Assembly (NCBI RefSeq): GCF_000801105.2
Contig: NC_079518.1
Span: 14,798,800-14,862,799 of the forward strand
DNA from: Raphanus sativus
Taxonomy: Eukaryota > Streptophyta > Magnoliopsida > Brassicales > Brassicaceae
DNA: 64,000 nt
Direction: 5' to 3'
A program made the translations under genes and the position numbers. This document shows positions 35,140 to 51,708 of the stretch, piece after piece. Below the pieces are notes generated by a model. It was not told the origin of the DNA, made no database searches, and saw nothing but the letters and a program-made list of their open reading frames with translations. Positions within the stretch are counted from its first letter, which is position 1, and every line of letters starts with the position of its first letter.

Positions 35140-38100
35140 TCATTTTGATCTCCTCTTAAGTTTACACCACATCCCATTTTTGGCATGGATCGTAGCGCCG
35201 CTCACGAGCTCAACAGATTCCGGCGGTCCACGCAGCTCCACGTCGAATTTCTGCAACAACATAGCTAGTGCAACGGTGGACTCCATTAGTGCAAACTGGT
35301 CTCCAATGCATTTCCTTGGCCCTCCACCAAATGGTAAGAATGCAAAGTCTGCTATGATCTGTTCTCACTCACCAACCCCACAAAGGAGACAATAGTCTTG
35401 GTTACAAAACAAAAGAGAGCTAAGACTGGATTTTGCAAGTTTTGGATTGTTCTTCACCTCGTTGGGGTAGAGTGCACCAGGGCTTCTAGATGGATCAAAC
35501 CCAGCCCAGCCTTCAATACCGTTGCTCTCCTTTGTTCTTAAGAACCTCTCAGGCTCAAACTCTTGTGGGTTATCCCAAAAGTATGGAGATCTATGGAGAT
35601 TGTACACCTGAATGTTAAAAAAAAGACAGTAAAAATATAAACAAAAGCAGGTTCCATTGAAAGAATCATAAACGAATATAGAAAGATACCACTTACGGAA
35701 ATGAAGATATCAGTCCCTTTTGGAACTTTATGACCTTCCTTTTCACCTTTGTATCCTCCTGCATACGCAAGCAGTAGAGAGACATCGAGGTATGTAATCA
35801 TTGTCTGCTAATGAACACAACTTGATACATACCAGGCAAGGTTTCTGGTTTAAGAGTGCGTCTGATGAGCAGAGGCGGCTGAGGATATAGACGAAGGGAT
35901 TCAACAACGGTGAGTCGTATGTACCTGCATAAACATTCAGCAAAGCAGTCAATGATCGAAATACAGACCAAAAGAAAAGATCTAAGATGCTAAGTTACGT
36001 ACTCAAGCTTCTTCAATGATTCATAGGTAGGTGCATTTTCACCAAGCACAGCATCAATCTCAGATTGAGCTTTCCTAATTTTGGCAGGACTCTGCGAGTT
36101 TAGAAGCAGAATGCTAAAGAACTGTACAGTGAGCTTGCTTTTTAATAAACAGTCATGAAAAAAAAATGGGAATAAGAAACTTAAGTGCATACTTGTGCAA
36201 GAAGGTAAACAGCCCAAGTAAGAACAGCTGCGGTTGTCTCGTGACCAGCAATTAGCATAGTCATTAAGTCATCTCTCAGCTGTTGAACCCAAAAATTCAT
36301 AAGCAGAAGATGATGAAAAGATTGCTGTACAGTAAGTTATTACTCCCTCCGTTTCAAATTATATGTCGTTCTAGAGCAAAATTTTTGTTTCAAAATAAGT
36401 GTCGTTTTCGGTTTTCAATACAAAATTTATTGAAAATATTCTCTATTCTATTTTTATATTGGTTGATGTGTATTGGTAATATTATTTTTATTTTGGAAAT
36501 ATGTAAAATTAAATATTTTCTTAATCTGTGTGCAAAGACTTAGAACGACAAATAATATGAAACGGAGAGAGTATAATCTTGCCTGCCGGTCATCAATATC
36601 AACACCCCGCATGTCCACCAAGAACCGTAAAAGACTTGCATCCTGTGGGAGATCCAATGAAAACAAAAATCAAAAGACTTTTCAAAGAAAGAAGAGATTC
36701 TTTAGTACAGTTGCACAACCTTGAGATTAGAGTAGTCACGTTGCTGAAGCTTCTCTACATCTGTTTCCTGAGATAAAAAAAAAGAGATAACAAAATAAGA
36801 AACTAACAGCAGAATAAAGAGCAAAAAAATACTCACTCCATTCCATTTTAAGTGCCTTATACAATTAGTTTTTTTATTTTAAATGCAAATGTTTGATAAT
36901 TTCCCCATTTTGTCCATATTCTTTTATCTCATTAATTAACAAAATCAAATAAAACAATGCATTAATTAGGGATGTAATAAAGAAATTAATAATTTTCTTG
37001 AAGAAATCTTATAATATGAAAAGGAGGGAGGGGGGTGAAACACCTGTCTTGTCTCTTTTGCATTTTGAATGAGTCCATCAAGGCACTCGTTTATAATCTT
37101 GAGATCGCTTTGGAACTTTCTTTGCCTCGGAACTATCCATCTGGCTGGAGGAAAGTTCCAATACGGAAAGTAGAAAGTAGACCGATGCTCTGCCTCGAAA
37201 AGAGTCCCATAAACCGCCTGCAATGCAATGTAGTATAACAGACACAATCAAGAAGGAACCAACAGCTTGCTTAATAGACAAATTCAAGAAATCAAAAATA
37301 AAAAAATAAAAAAACCTTAATGACAGGGGACTCTTTTGTGACAGAGCCAAAGTCGTAGTTGAAGACGCTAAGCCCTATAATATCAAGAGCCAAACTCGAG
37401 AACTCTGCTTCAAGATCCAACTCAATCGTGTCCCCTCCGCTGTCCCTTAAGAGTTTCTCAGATTTCGATATCATTTTCTCAGAACAGTCGCTGAATACTT
37501 TGACCATGGCCTCCAGATACAATGCATGGAACGCAGGAGTTATAGCTGCAAACACAGAGGTCATCAATGGCCATAAACATATAGAGATTATTAACAAAAA
37601 AAAAAAAAAACAGATTTACTTACCTCTTCTTCTTAACTTCCAGGTATCGAGGTCAGCAGGTATCAACCCTTTTCCCATGATGGGCTCTAAAATCTCAGCA
37701 AGAACTCCCTAAACCAAAACACAAAGGAAAGTTACTTGATGATGGTACACAAAAAGAAAACAAAACGAACTGGCTGACTCCATTTACCTTGTCATAAGAA
37801 AAGGCGTTCTCTCTGAGGACATGCCTTGCAACAATCGGATCTGAGATGACAACAAAGGCTTTTGGACCAAACGCAAGTTTATACACTCCTCCATGCTTCA
37901 GAATCAAGAACATCAAAAAGAATCAAAACAAAGTAGATAAACTTCAAGTATGTAAACTCATACTAAGATGATACCTCAATGAACCAGTCGTAGAGAGATA
38001 AGAAGAGAGGCTTTCCAAACAAATCAGAGACAGCTCCTTCAGCAGTGGGCATTGACCCCAAACTTCCACCGCTTAACAGGTTTGTAAATAGGTTGCTCGC

Positions 38101-38441
38101 ATTGTCCAGAATATTATTATTAGTCTTTGGCTCCTTGGTATTAGTCGATTGGCACCTAAAAAAACCAAACTCCATTATTACTAACAACACAAGTCTCTTA
38201 CTTTGTGTCATCTCCGGTTCTGTTTTTCACATATCCACCATAAAGCTATCGACTTTAGCTATATCCAGGGACATCTACAGTTAACCATATCAATCGATAA
38301 CTAAACCCACCTGATGGAAAGAGAAGGTCTCCGTGAATTGCCGTAGCAACCGAAGAGGCAGGGATCGCTCCTGCCCAGATGAAGACCACCACCATGGAAG
38401 GAGCTTGAAGGGGCAGCTGAAAGGAAAGACATGGCTGCCAT
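35140..38441 (-). CDS. CYP97B3: Cytochrome P450, CYP97B3-like carotenoid hydroxylase, intact
   Basis: CYP97 enzymes are plastid P450s that hydroxylate carotenoid rings. CYP97B3 is reported to have weak beta-ring activity. Fourteen exons: 38311-38441, 37975-38155, 37788-37895, 37624-37708, 37316-37545, 37044-37217, 36720-36767, 36583-36642, 36193-36279, 36003-36091, 35833-35924, 35697-35758, 35458-35607, 35140-35358. All phases match (1716 nt, 571 aa). Visible motifs are the I-helix AGHETT (about 350-355), ExxR (E406/R409), FEPERF, and the heme loop [10 protein letters not shown] with Cys516. The N-terminus is Ser-rich, like a transit peptide. The intron after exon 8 has a GC donor (CAG|GCAAGA) beside a Stowaway-type MITE. 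A retained-looking frame after exon 13 is intron. Confidence 0.93.
36343..36571. mobile_element. Stowaway-type MITE in CYP97B3 intron 8
   Basis: The termini are CTCCCTCCGTTTCAAATTAT and, inverted, CTCTCTCCGTTTCATATTAT. TA flanks both sides (36341-36342, 36572-36573), the mariner/Stowaway target. 229 bp. Its edge is about 10 bp from the exon 8 splice donor. Confidence 0.9.
36832..37030. mobile_element. Degenerate Stowaway-like MITE in CYP97B3 intron 6
   Basis: The left end is CTCACTCCATTCCATTTTAA and the right end, inverted, is CTCCCTCCTTTTCATATTAT. TA is present on the left only. A second copy-like element in the same gene. Confidence 0.6.
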
Positions 38442-39150
38442 CTTCTTACGAACCGGAAAGTTGTAAACTTTTGAGGAAGACAGAACATACTTTCTGTTCT
38501 TTATAGGGTAAATTCTTATCTACCACTGAACATAGGCCACCACAACAAAGCAGCAAGCATGTCTGACGACACGGATTGCATTTACCAAAGACTATGCGTG
38601 ACTAGACTGTCACGTGTTCATTTTTACGGTAATTGATTATTGTTAATTTTCACCACAAGTTTTTCAGACCCACTTGTGGCCCATTACATAACCCAACAAG
38701 AAAATTTGAACACAAACCTGTATAAATGCAATGCCGTTTGTTATTCTTTTTACCTTCTTAAAAGTGATTTTTAAATCATATGACTTGTTTGACAAAAAAA
38801 AGAAAATCATATGACAAAATTGATTCAAGAATTTCCACAGGTAATGGCATTATTAAGGCTTTGTTTATTCTGTCAAGTGAATATAGCAAAACTCTCTCTA
38901 CTTGTTTCTATGTGACACAAATGCAGCAGAAAGTTAAAGCAAAGCAGCCAGTGATATATTACTGTGTATATGATCAAACACTCCAATGGTTTACATGTTG
39001 AAGACCATACCTAACAGATAAAACGAATAAAAACAAAACAAATAAAATCAACCCATATTATCCAAATATTGTTGACTTGTGAAACATATGAGCAAAAGAA
39101 CCAACAACAACAACATAGAACTAACATTGAAGTGGTATGCATATTAACTT
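38442..39150. other. CYP97B3 5' flank and intergenic DNA
   Basis: The CYP97B3 promoter region. No other gene is recognised, and the 73-codon plus-strand frame at 38780 is not supported. Confidence 0.4.
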
Positions 39151-39714
39151 TCAGCATTTGCAAAAGTTGAGAAGCTTGACATCAGCGACTGGGTCTCTCT
39201 TATTTTTCGATTCCTTGAAGTGTTTTGAAGCTACCTTTAGCAAACCGTCCCATCCCTAAACAATAAACACAATTAATATAGATTTATTTTTATATAAAAA
39301 TAGAGCTAAGAATATCATCTAAGGTATATGTATGTAATGTACTTTGGTCGGAATAGCAAAGCAGCCAAGTTTAGGAGAATCTGACTCGTCTAGTTTCACT
39401 ATCTTCTTCTTCTTCTTCTTCTTTTTCATTGCGATCTTCATCTTCTTCTTGCTTTCTAGAAACTCTCCTAGCTCAAGGTTCCGACAAACGAAAGTGTCCG
39501 AGTCAAGATCGGAAGGGCTTGCGTAGTTTAGAGGCAAGAGAGGAGACCAGAGAGAGCTCTGTGCGTAGTCGAATCCAAAAGCAGAGTTGTCTGGAAATTT
39601 GAGGAGTAGCTCTCGGCGCATTACTGGTTGTAAGTATTCGACTGTTTTTGTTGTAATAAGAGGAAAGTTCTCCTTTTCTTCTTCTTCTACTTGTTCTTGA
39701 CATCTTCTCGCCAT
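39151..39714 (-). CDS. Small plant protein of unknown function
   Basis: Two exons (39343-39714 and 39151-39255) join in phase to 477 nt, 158 aa. The N-terminal half is acidic then hydrophilic (VEYLQPVMRRELL, DNSAFGFDYAQSSLWSPLL). A run of nine lysines follows, encoded by a GAA/AAG-type repeat. The C-terminus is KLGCFAIPTK, GWDGLLKVASKHF and KLLNFCKC. I see no VQ motif, signal peptide or membrane segment. The position fits the At4g15120-15140 part of the Arabidopsis interval, but I do not recognise the family. The lysine run suggests nuclear or nucleic acid contact, which is inference only. Confidence 0.7.
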
Positions 39715-40268
39715 TTTTGCTTAGCTTCTTAGTTTTTTTTTGTCTAATCTTTTTTTTTTGCTTTTCTTTGAATCATTGGGTCCCCTTTTATATTTTGGGT
39801 GAAGATCGAGAAGAAAGACGACCGTTGGGGTCATGTTTTTGGAGACGTGTCTTATAATAAATGGATAACCAAATAATTCATGTCCGAAAAGTTACCGTTG
39901 GAAGACTGATATTGCGATCGGCGCAGGAATATATTGTACAGTGCGCACGGCCGAATCCAGCATCTTCAATACTTTTTTCTTTTATTCATATTATGCCGTT
40001 ACAATATATATTTTTTTTTTTGAGAAAAGCCGTTACAATATTCAATTCAATCTAAATTCATAAATTCACCAACAGCGGTTTTGATTATATCCCTTATATA
40101 TTAGAGAATGTTTTTTAAAAAATTATAACATGTGATTTGTATTAATTAAAAAAGTGTTATGCTTAATTGTCATGTAATTGGAATGATAATTTTGCTTATG
40201 TGGCGATTTGAGAATCAATTGAGAATTTTTTAGTTCAAAATTAAATTGCTAAAGAATATTATATTATA
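39715..40268. other. 5' flank of the small gene
   Basis: No gene is seen. Confidence 0.4.
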
Positions 40269-41464
40269 CTAGTGGTATTCCGGCGCTACGCGCCGGGTTT
40301 ATATATTTTATTCTTACATGAATTTGCAATTCTTTTATGGTCCTAGTAAAGAAAATATGTTTAAAAATACGAAAACTAAAATATGTTGAAAGAAAATGAT
40401 ATTTCCCTTGATTTATTTGATTTTGGTTAACGATCGTTGTGTTTTATTTTTTTGAAGTTTTTCTTAGTTGAAGTGGATTGGCAAAAATGAGTGTGACTAA
40501 TTGATTCAATAAAAGTAAATTAAAAGCTGATAGTCATATGAGAGTTATTTTGTTGGAATGTAAACATAAAGTAAAGTTTATGTTTAATTTAAAGAACATA
40601 CTTATATTGTTAAATATCATGTGGACAGTATGTAGAATGTGCCAACATCAATTCCACAAGAAAATAAACAAAATACAAAGTAAACCATTCCATAACAATT
40701 TTATCAAATAAATAAATAGAATGAATATATTCCATTTTTTTCTACTGCATTTCAATCATCTTATTACATTCCTCTATATTCCATTTATTTCTTTTTTGAT
40801 TTACCATAAGCTCTGGAATTCTCTTTCAAGTAAAAGTCTGAATTATGTGTAATTATGTATTTTATCATCACAAGCAAATAAAAATACAAAATTATCTGTT
40901 CAGGGAAAACAATCCCAAACCTTCTGACCATATGGGTGTTCCTTGATATCAAATACAAAAATCACATCTGGCCTGTATAAGATCTTCTTGAATCATATGG
41001 TCATTGTAAAAAAATGTCTTTTGTTTATGAGCAGAAAATATAATCTTCATATCTCTAATTGCGAAAGTGATTTCTACTTGCCCTCAGACACTCCGTAAGC
41101 TGGCTGCTGAAACAACTGTTTGCACAATGCAGTCTGCTCTTTTACAGACCCCATCTTCAAGGGAATAGATCATCATATTAAAAACACGATTCTAGCAAGG
41201 AAGGGGAGGAAGAAGTTCCATTCTCTAATGCCCACTTGGCTGAGATTCTCGTAGTTATGTGTTAGTGCTGTTTGGGTTTTTAAAAACTCTCCTAGAAAAT
41301 CTTCTGATGTTTTTATCTTTTTTTTTTTCTGGTATTATATGATTTATTAACTTTAACCTTTTGTACATGTACAAAACAATGCTTCATTTTTAGGATAATT
41401 CACTTATAAAAAAAAGTGATTTACATTTTTCGAGAAAGCTGGTAACCAGAATGATTTTTCGAGA

Positions 41465-42625
41465 AAGCTGCTAAACTCATGAATGCTGATTATCCATCTT
41501 CATCAACGTCAGCTTCTGCAAGAAGTGATTCTATAGAGCGTTAAACTCGTTTATTGCAAAGGTGGAAACTTGATTAAACAATAATAAAAAGCAAGGTGAA
41601 TATAAGAAATATGAGATTGATCAATTTTGGTTCCCTCAGATGTTATAAACCTATCTCTGGCCATGTCAAAATTCCCGAAAGCTGTTCCTGACCTCTGCTC
41701 CCACTGATCAGAGTCATGCTGATCCAGTTGACTAATGTATAAAGTAAAGGCCACAAATTCAGCGTAGTTCACTAACCCATCGGTGTTGCTATCTATCTGC
41801 AAAGACAGATGTTTTTTATTAACGTGGGAGCGTCAAGTGAGCAGACTTACTGCTTGAATAATCGCAGCTAATCTTGCATCTTTGAGCTTCCAAGGAAGAT
41901 CTTTCGTAAGAGCCTGTGAAAAATGGTTAGTGAGTTTATGCACTACTGCCTTGAATTGCTTGTATTGCAAGTTTTGTTATCTTCTTACCTGTCTCGTCTC
42001 CACAAGACTAATGGAATCCTTCTTGTCAATGGTATCAAACTGGTCTATGAGATCATCCAGCTCATCATCATCAATAGTCGTCTGCCGAACCTTTCAAAAA
42101 CACACTTCGGTTGAGTTAAAACTCATATGAATATGAAACACATCTATGTCTTTGTTTCTTTTTGATTACCTTCGGAGCAATCTGCTTAAGCCGGCTAACT
42201 TTAGAAACTGACGGGTTGACAAGAACAGATATGCCTATTAAAATTTCTCACCCATGCGTGTGCTGCTAAACGCCCAAGAAACCAAATCCAAAAGAACTGT
42301 AAACCTATAAACATAAACATTGGCTGTTAAGAATATACATAGTGTTTCACCTACTGTTAACCGTGCTCATGGCTCCTATACAAACAACTTCTTCACAAAA
42401 TCGTTGGCTCCCTTGTATATCGTTGGCCATGTGTTTGTTTCGAAGTCAGTTTTTGTTCTCATTACCTAGCTTTTTTTCCTACAACTCATTCAATATCACG
42501 TCTTGTCTTACCCCAAAAGGGTCTTCTTCCACAGAGCAGAATGTAAGTGATGACACCCATACTCCAGACATCTTCCACAGGCCTTCTGTGAGTCGTTGTC
42601 TGAATCTCAGCTGTCGAATCGCACC
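41465..42625 (-). pseudogene. Captured calcium-dependent protein kinase fragments
   Basis: In minus-strand order these pieces appear: kinase subdomain IX-X ([20 protein letters not shown]), TDFETNTWPTIYKGANDFVK, a junction-domain piece (VSKVSRLKQIAPK), and EF-hand segments DDELDDLIDQFDTID, LTKDLPWKLKDARLAAI, IDSNTDGLVNYAEF, GNFDMARDRF and LLAEADVDEDG. This matches the CPK16/18/28 clade as I remember it. The N-terminal lobe and catalytic loop are missing. There are stops in the junction region and last EF-hand, and EF-hand calcium ligands are altered (DMARDR). Introns are kept, so it was copied from genomic DNA, as Helitrons do. Confidence 0.8.
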
Positions 42626-42874
42626 AATGGACCCTTGAATAAGTGTTGACTGTTGGAAAGGGGTAAAACATATATTAGTAAATCAGAGTGAATCTAAGCG
42701 TCGACAGGGTAAATCGAAAACAAAGGTTCTTACTTTCTCATCAATGAGCAACATGTCAACACTCATTAGTTCCATGCCTTTGTTGACGTTTCTGGCCTTC
42801 CAAACCTCAGCAGATGAACCTCCGGAGCAGCGCCCGGTTGTCAAATCGGTAAAGAGAGTGTATGAAGATGCCAT
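42590..42874 (-). pseudogene. Captured RPA/DUF223 OB-fold gene 5' fragment
   Basis: The start MASSYTLFTDLTTGRCS, then ARNVNKGMELMSVDMLLIDE, is followed by an intron with a good donor and acceptor and [20 protein letters not shown]. This is the first OB-fold of the RPA1-like proteins common in Brassicaceae and in plant Helitrons. It then runs into kinase sequence in another frame, so any transcript would be a chimera with a short protein. Confidence 0.7.
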
Positions 42875-43166
42875 CGACTGCTTAAACAAACTATTTTCTG
42901 GATCTCGGCTGAGTTGTGGTGGGATATTTATAACCGAACTTTCAGCCGTTTAGTGGGCGATGCGAAGAGGTAGACTGAATGGGATTGGATATAATTGGGG
43001 GAATGTGAAAAACTGAGCTCTGGAATTATCATTTTCAGGACGATGAGAAAACTTGAATTGAGTAAACGTCGTCGTGTTTAGTAGCGACAGGTGTCCCAAA
43101 ACGCCCCAAGCTTCCTGATGACGTGGAGGGCTGAGGTGCCAGAGAAGTCTACTTTATATATATAGA

Positions 43167-43783
43167 TAGATAGATCATTCATATATCAAATTGAAATTTA
43201 CTATCTATTATTTCTTTAAATAAACCTACGGGATTACCTAATGTGATTAATAATATATATATATATATATATATATGGTAATTAATGATTTTAAATAATA
43301 AAGATTTGCTAAAAATCTGTATACTTTCTATCGTTTTTGTTTAATTCTTTATTATTAAAATAAATTACATAATTACGTTAATCTTATAATAAAATTAAGA
43401 TTTTTGTATATGTTGTATTTTGAATTTTTCAAAACAAATATAAATTACTAAACTGTTAGAAATATCACATAAACTTTTGTGATCAAAGTTTAAATTATTT
43501 TATGTAATAAGATACAATGATTATAAATCATATGAATAAATATTTTTTTTTTCTTTAAACGGTAATTCTATTATTCAAACTTGAGGTGGTCTAGAAAACC
43601 AGACCGAAATTGAACAATCGATAAAGTACAAGTCCATGTTACATGACTTTGCTATCTTAGCTAATGAATCAGAAGATACATTTCGAGATCGAGCGATAAA
43701 ACTAGTGAAAACTCTGTTGAATCTGTCCTTCAGCATCTTCCGCTCCTTTAATTTATGTTGAGAAGTTTGGCCATTCGCCAGGT
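43167..43783. other. Intergenic DNA before the second gap
   Basis: There is a TA microsatellite at about 43247-43276. At 43560-43783 there is a denser, non-coding stretch that may be a retroelement edge. I cannot classify it. Confidence 0.4.
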
Positions 43784-43883
43784 NNNNNNNNNNNNNNNNN
43801 NNNNNNNNNNNNNNNNNNNNNNNNNNNNNNNNNNNNNNNNNNNNNNNNNNNNNNNNNNNNNNNNNNNNNNNNNNNNNNNNNNN
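43784..43883. other. Assembly gap (100 N)
   Basis: Exactly 100 N, a scaffold join of unknown size. Synteny with the Arabidopsis chromosome 4 interval is not seen to its right. Confidence 0.99.
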
Positions 43884-44534
43884 TTTATAGAGTTTTTACT
43901 TAGTTGATTAATCGGTTTAAATCCATCTTGGTCCAAATTCACAATCACATATCCAATTCATGTCCATGTTCCAAAACATGGTTGATAAATTAATTAACCT
44001 AAAGACCTAATGACTAGGTTGACATAATTACTTTTGTAGAAATATCTATTATTTATATATATAATTCATTTATTTCATACCAAATATATATACACTAACT
44101 TAAAACTTAAGCCTTGCACGGATTGAATGTTTGTGTATACAAATGTTTTTAAGTACTATTTTTTTTCTTTTACATACTATATTATAAAATAAAATAATAA
44201 ATATATTAAATAATTAAGAAATGAGTAACTATTACGTATATAACTAAATATATTAAATAATTAAGAAATGAGTAATACCAATATATAAATCAAGACAGTC
44301 ATTGTTATTTACTTACAATTGATCATTTGGTTGTACCCTTCTTTAGGATAACTGAAACATGTAAGTAGTAGACACAACACAAGAAAGCTTTTGTGTTCTC
44401 CATTGGTTTTAGTTACTTCTTCAAATACTTGACCTCGCTGATAATTGGCGTTTTGTTTTCTAGATTTTCCATCACTTCTTATCTAGAGTAGCAGTAGTTC
44501 TCTGTTCTCTGAAGAGGCTCAGCCTTAGACATAC

Positions 44535-45018
44535 ATGGTTTTAATCTTTGAAGTGATTACACCTGCGATCAATCTTAAATGGTACCTTGACATTTCTGGT
44601 TTGAAGCGATCTAGAGCTTATCTTATTCACACTGTTGCCATTTTCTTGACTTGGTTGCTGAGTATTTGTAAACCTTCTTTTGAATCTGAAAAATGCCTTA
44701 AAGATCAATTGGATTCACATTCTCTATTTCTGAACTTTGATGCTCTATTTGCAGACAACAAGATTTTTTCTGTTCATCTAAATACACTATGATCAGGTAC
44801 CAATTTTGGCTTTATTCTTTCAAAACCAAACGGTCGGGCTTAACACTGCAATGATTAATTATAGAGGTAACAGACCTACGGATCTCTACTGGCAGGTGGT
44901 ATTAATCCATACATTCGATTATCCTGTGGTTTTTGTCATACCGATTGCGTTGAGGGTAATGAAGTTGATATGGTTTGGTAAGATAGTGAAAGGATTGATG
45001 AAAACTCTTGGGAAATGA
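44535..45018 (+). pseudogene. TLC-domain membrane protein remnant
   Basis: The first piece is VITPAINLKWYLDISGLKRS and AIFLTWLL. After intronic or decayed sequence the second piece is LALFFQNQTVGLNTAMINYR, DLYWQVVLIHTFDYP and WFGKIVKGLMKTLGK with a stop. This resembles the C-terminal half of plant TLC (TRAM-LAG1-CLN8) multi-pass proteins. The N-terminal half is missing, and the join between the pieces does not read through. Substitutions such as a proline in the last membrane helix also suggest decay. Confidence 0.55.
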
Positions 45019-45620
45019 CAGTAAAGAAAGACTATTTTTCTCAATGTAAATAAATATATTGAGCTAAAATCTTGAGATACAAAGACTTAACTCTATCTTA
45101 ATACTCATGAACAACTCGAATTGCCTACCAAACCCTTAATATGTTCAACTACATTATTTATCAAGAAAAGAAAATATAGTATATATGGGTCTAAACATAG
45201 TGCTCTTCTTTTATCGTCTCAGTGAAAAACAAATCCTGGTTCTGAACTTATATATACATAAAGAAATGAAAACTTAGTTCTGATGCAACTCGAGTTGAGT
45301 GTTTTAAATTGAAAAGACAAAATCAAATAAATGAAACACATTATCATATTGGTCGGAGAAAAATGTCTCTTTTCACCTACAAACATAAACAGAAAACGGT
45401 ATAAGATCTGACTATCTGGATATATTTACCCGTTTAAAAGGACCTATTTTTATTCTTGAACTGTTTAAAATTTAACCAATGAAATTAATATCTATTAACA
45501 ATGTAAATAAACTACGTATAAATATAAATCATTACATATTAACTATGTCGAAGAAGACAGAAGTAACAATAGTATCAAGTTACATAATACAAAAGCATTG
45601 AATTGTAAATAATATAGTTC

Positions 45621-45778
45621 ATCACTTTGTCTTATAAACCAATTGTACATATTATAAAAATGACAAAAAATATCCGCAAACCCAGGCAATTATCACTTTG
45701 TCTCATAAACCAAATGTACATATTATAAAAATGTAAACAAATCTGTAAATCCGCGTGGTTGCGCGGATCAAACTATAG
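45621..45778 (+). mobile_element. Helitron-like 3' end with a 71-bp tandem duplication
   Basis: Two direct copies of an ATCACTTTGTCTTATAAACC unit (starts 45621 and 45692) precede a CCGCGTGGTTGCGCGG hairpin and ATCAAACTATAG then T. The terminal CTATAG departs from the usual CTAG. The 5' end was not found. Confidence 0.45.
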
Positions 45779-46163
45779 TCTCCTTATTAATTCGAAAATT
45801 CGATTCTACGTCTCTTGAGAATTATGTGATCTTTACTATGTTTTCATATAGTTTTCTTCTTATTTCTTATACGGTTCATGTTCTATTTGTTGTTGTTGTT
45901 CAATTATTTTTTGGGAACATAATTTAACTGTATAAGTCAATTTGCTTGTCTTATATTTGTTATATATTTATAGTTCTATTCTAAAATGTTTGTCGCACAA
46001 ATTAAACAAATATCTACTAAATGGGAAAGTAGAGCATGATTATCCAAGTTTCTTAAGAGGGGTTTTAAAGTTAATGAAACATTTAATTAAATCAAAACTA
46101 AATAAAATGCATGTTACCGATCCTTAATATAGGATTTTGGGGACTAAGGTGAACTTACTTTAA

Positions 46164-46781
46164 GGGCCTGACTGGTGTAACCGCAGCGGTTGCGGTTGCG
46201 GGAGTTTGCGGATGCGGATGGTTGCGGTTTTAAGCGTTTTCTAGAGATTAATTTGTACGATTGGTACAGCTGTTAGAAATTGTTGCGTTTGCAGGACTCT
46301 TATGACTGGTAAACTACCAAACGCAACATCTGTTAAATAATAATTTAACAATATTTACATTTTATGTAATTATAAAAAATATTAAAAATCATAATAATAT
46401 GATAAATATGAAATTTATATTTATAAAATCATATTATTCAATTTTAAAAATTTATAGAAAATATTTTAGTTTTGAATTTTTATAATATAAATTGAAATAT
46501 AATATGAATACATTTTACAATTTCTATTATTACAATTGAAATTTTTTATTGGATATTTTTAGTATTATTTTTATTTATTCTGTTTTTAAAGAAAAAAAAT
46601 TTACCCTCCCGCAACCGCCCGCAACCGCAAACGCTAGTTGGAACCAGCTTTTGATTTTAAGAGGTTCGGAGCGGTTTGAAGCGATTTGTAGCGTTTTCTG
46701 TGATTGTTTCGAAACGCCAACAACCGCTATGAACCGCAAAAACTGCGTTTGCGGGTGGTAGCGGGAAAACCAGTCAGCCCC
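46164..46781. mobile_element. TIR element with GCGGTTGCGG subterminal repeats
   Basis: The termini are GGGCCTGACTGGT and, inverted, GGGGCTGACTGGT. Subterminal GCGGTTGCGG/CCGCAACCGC words are repeated at both ends around an AT-rich core. The flanking triplets are TAA and TGA, an imperfect Harbinger-type target. No transposase. Confidence 0.65.
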
Positions 46782-51468
<4,687 letters not shown>

Positions 51469-51708
51469 AATACCCAACCCACTTTAGTTACATCATCAAG
51501 ATCATCTTCATAACTCCTCTTTCTATAGATATATCAGGAGCTTCCACCTACCACTGTATAAATTCTCAATAAAGCTCTTTGCAGACTATGATGAAAGTTA
51601 TCAATAAAGAAGATGATCATTATCAATATATACTTTATTTTCTACATTATGTCGAGGGATGGAGAAAAAAAACAACCAAACTTAATTTAATGCTTAAACT
51701 AAAACTAA

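Larger units (their letters stand above)
40269..43166 (-). mobile_element. Gene-capturing Helitron (2.9 kb)
   Basis: The 5' end on the minus strand is TCTATATATATAAAGTAGAC at 43166, preceded by A. The 3' end is a CCCGGCGCGTAGCGCCGGG-type hairpin then AATACCACTAG at 40269, followed by T. The 5' base could shift by 4 or 8 bp within TCTA repeats. It contains fragments of an RPA/OB-fold gene and of a calcium-dependent protein kinase, all on the minus strand in plausible transcript order. No Rep/helicase is present, so it is non-autonomous. Confidence 0.8.

Noticed and set aside
35365..35457. Extension of CYP97B3 exon 13 ([13 protein letters not shown]...)
   Set aside because: A donor at 35457 and acceptor at 35359 join NE to IIADFAF in phase, matching the family. 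The extension is intron read-through.
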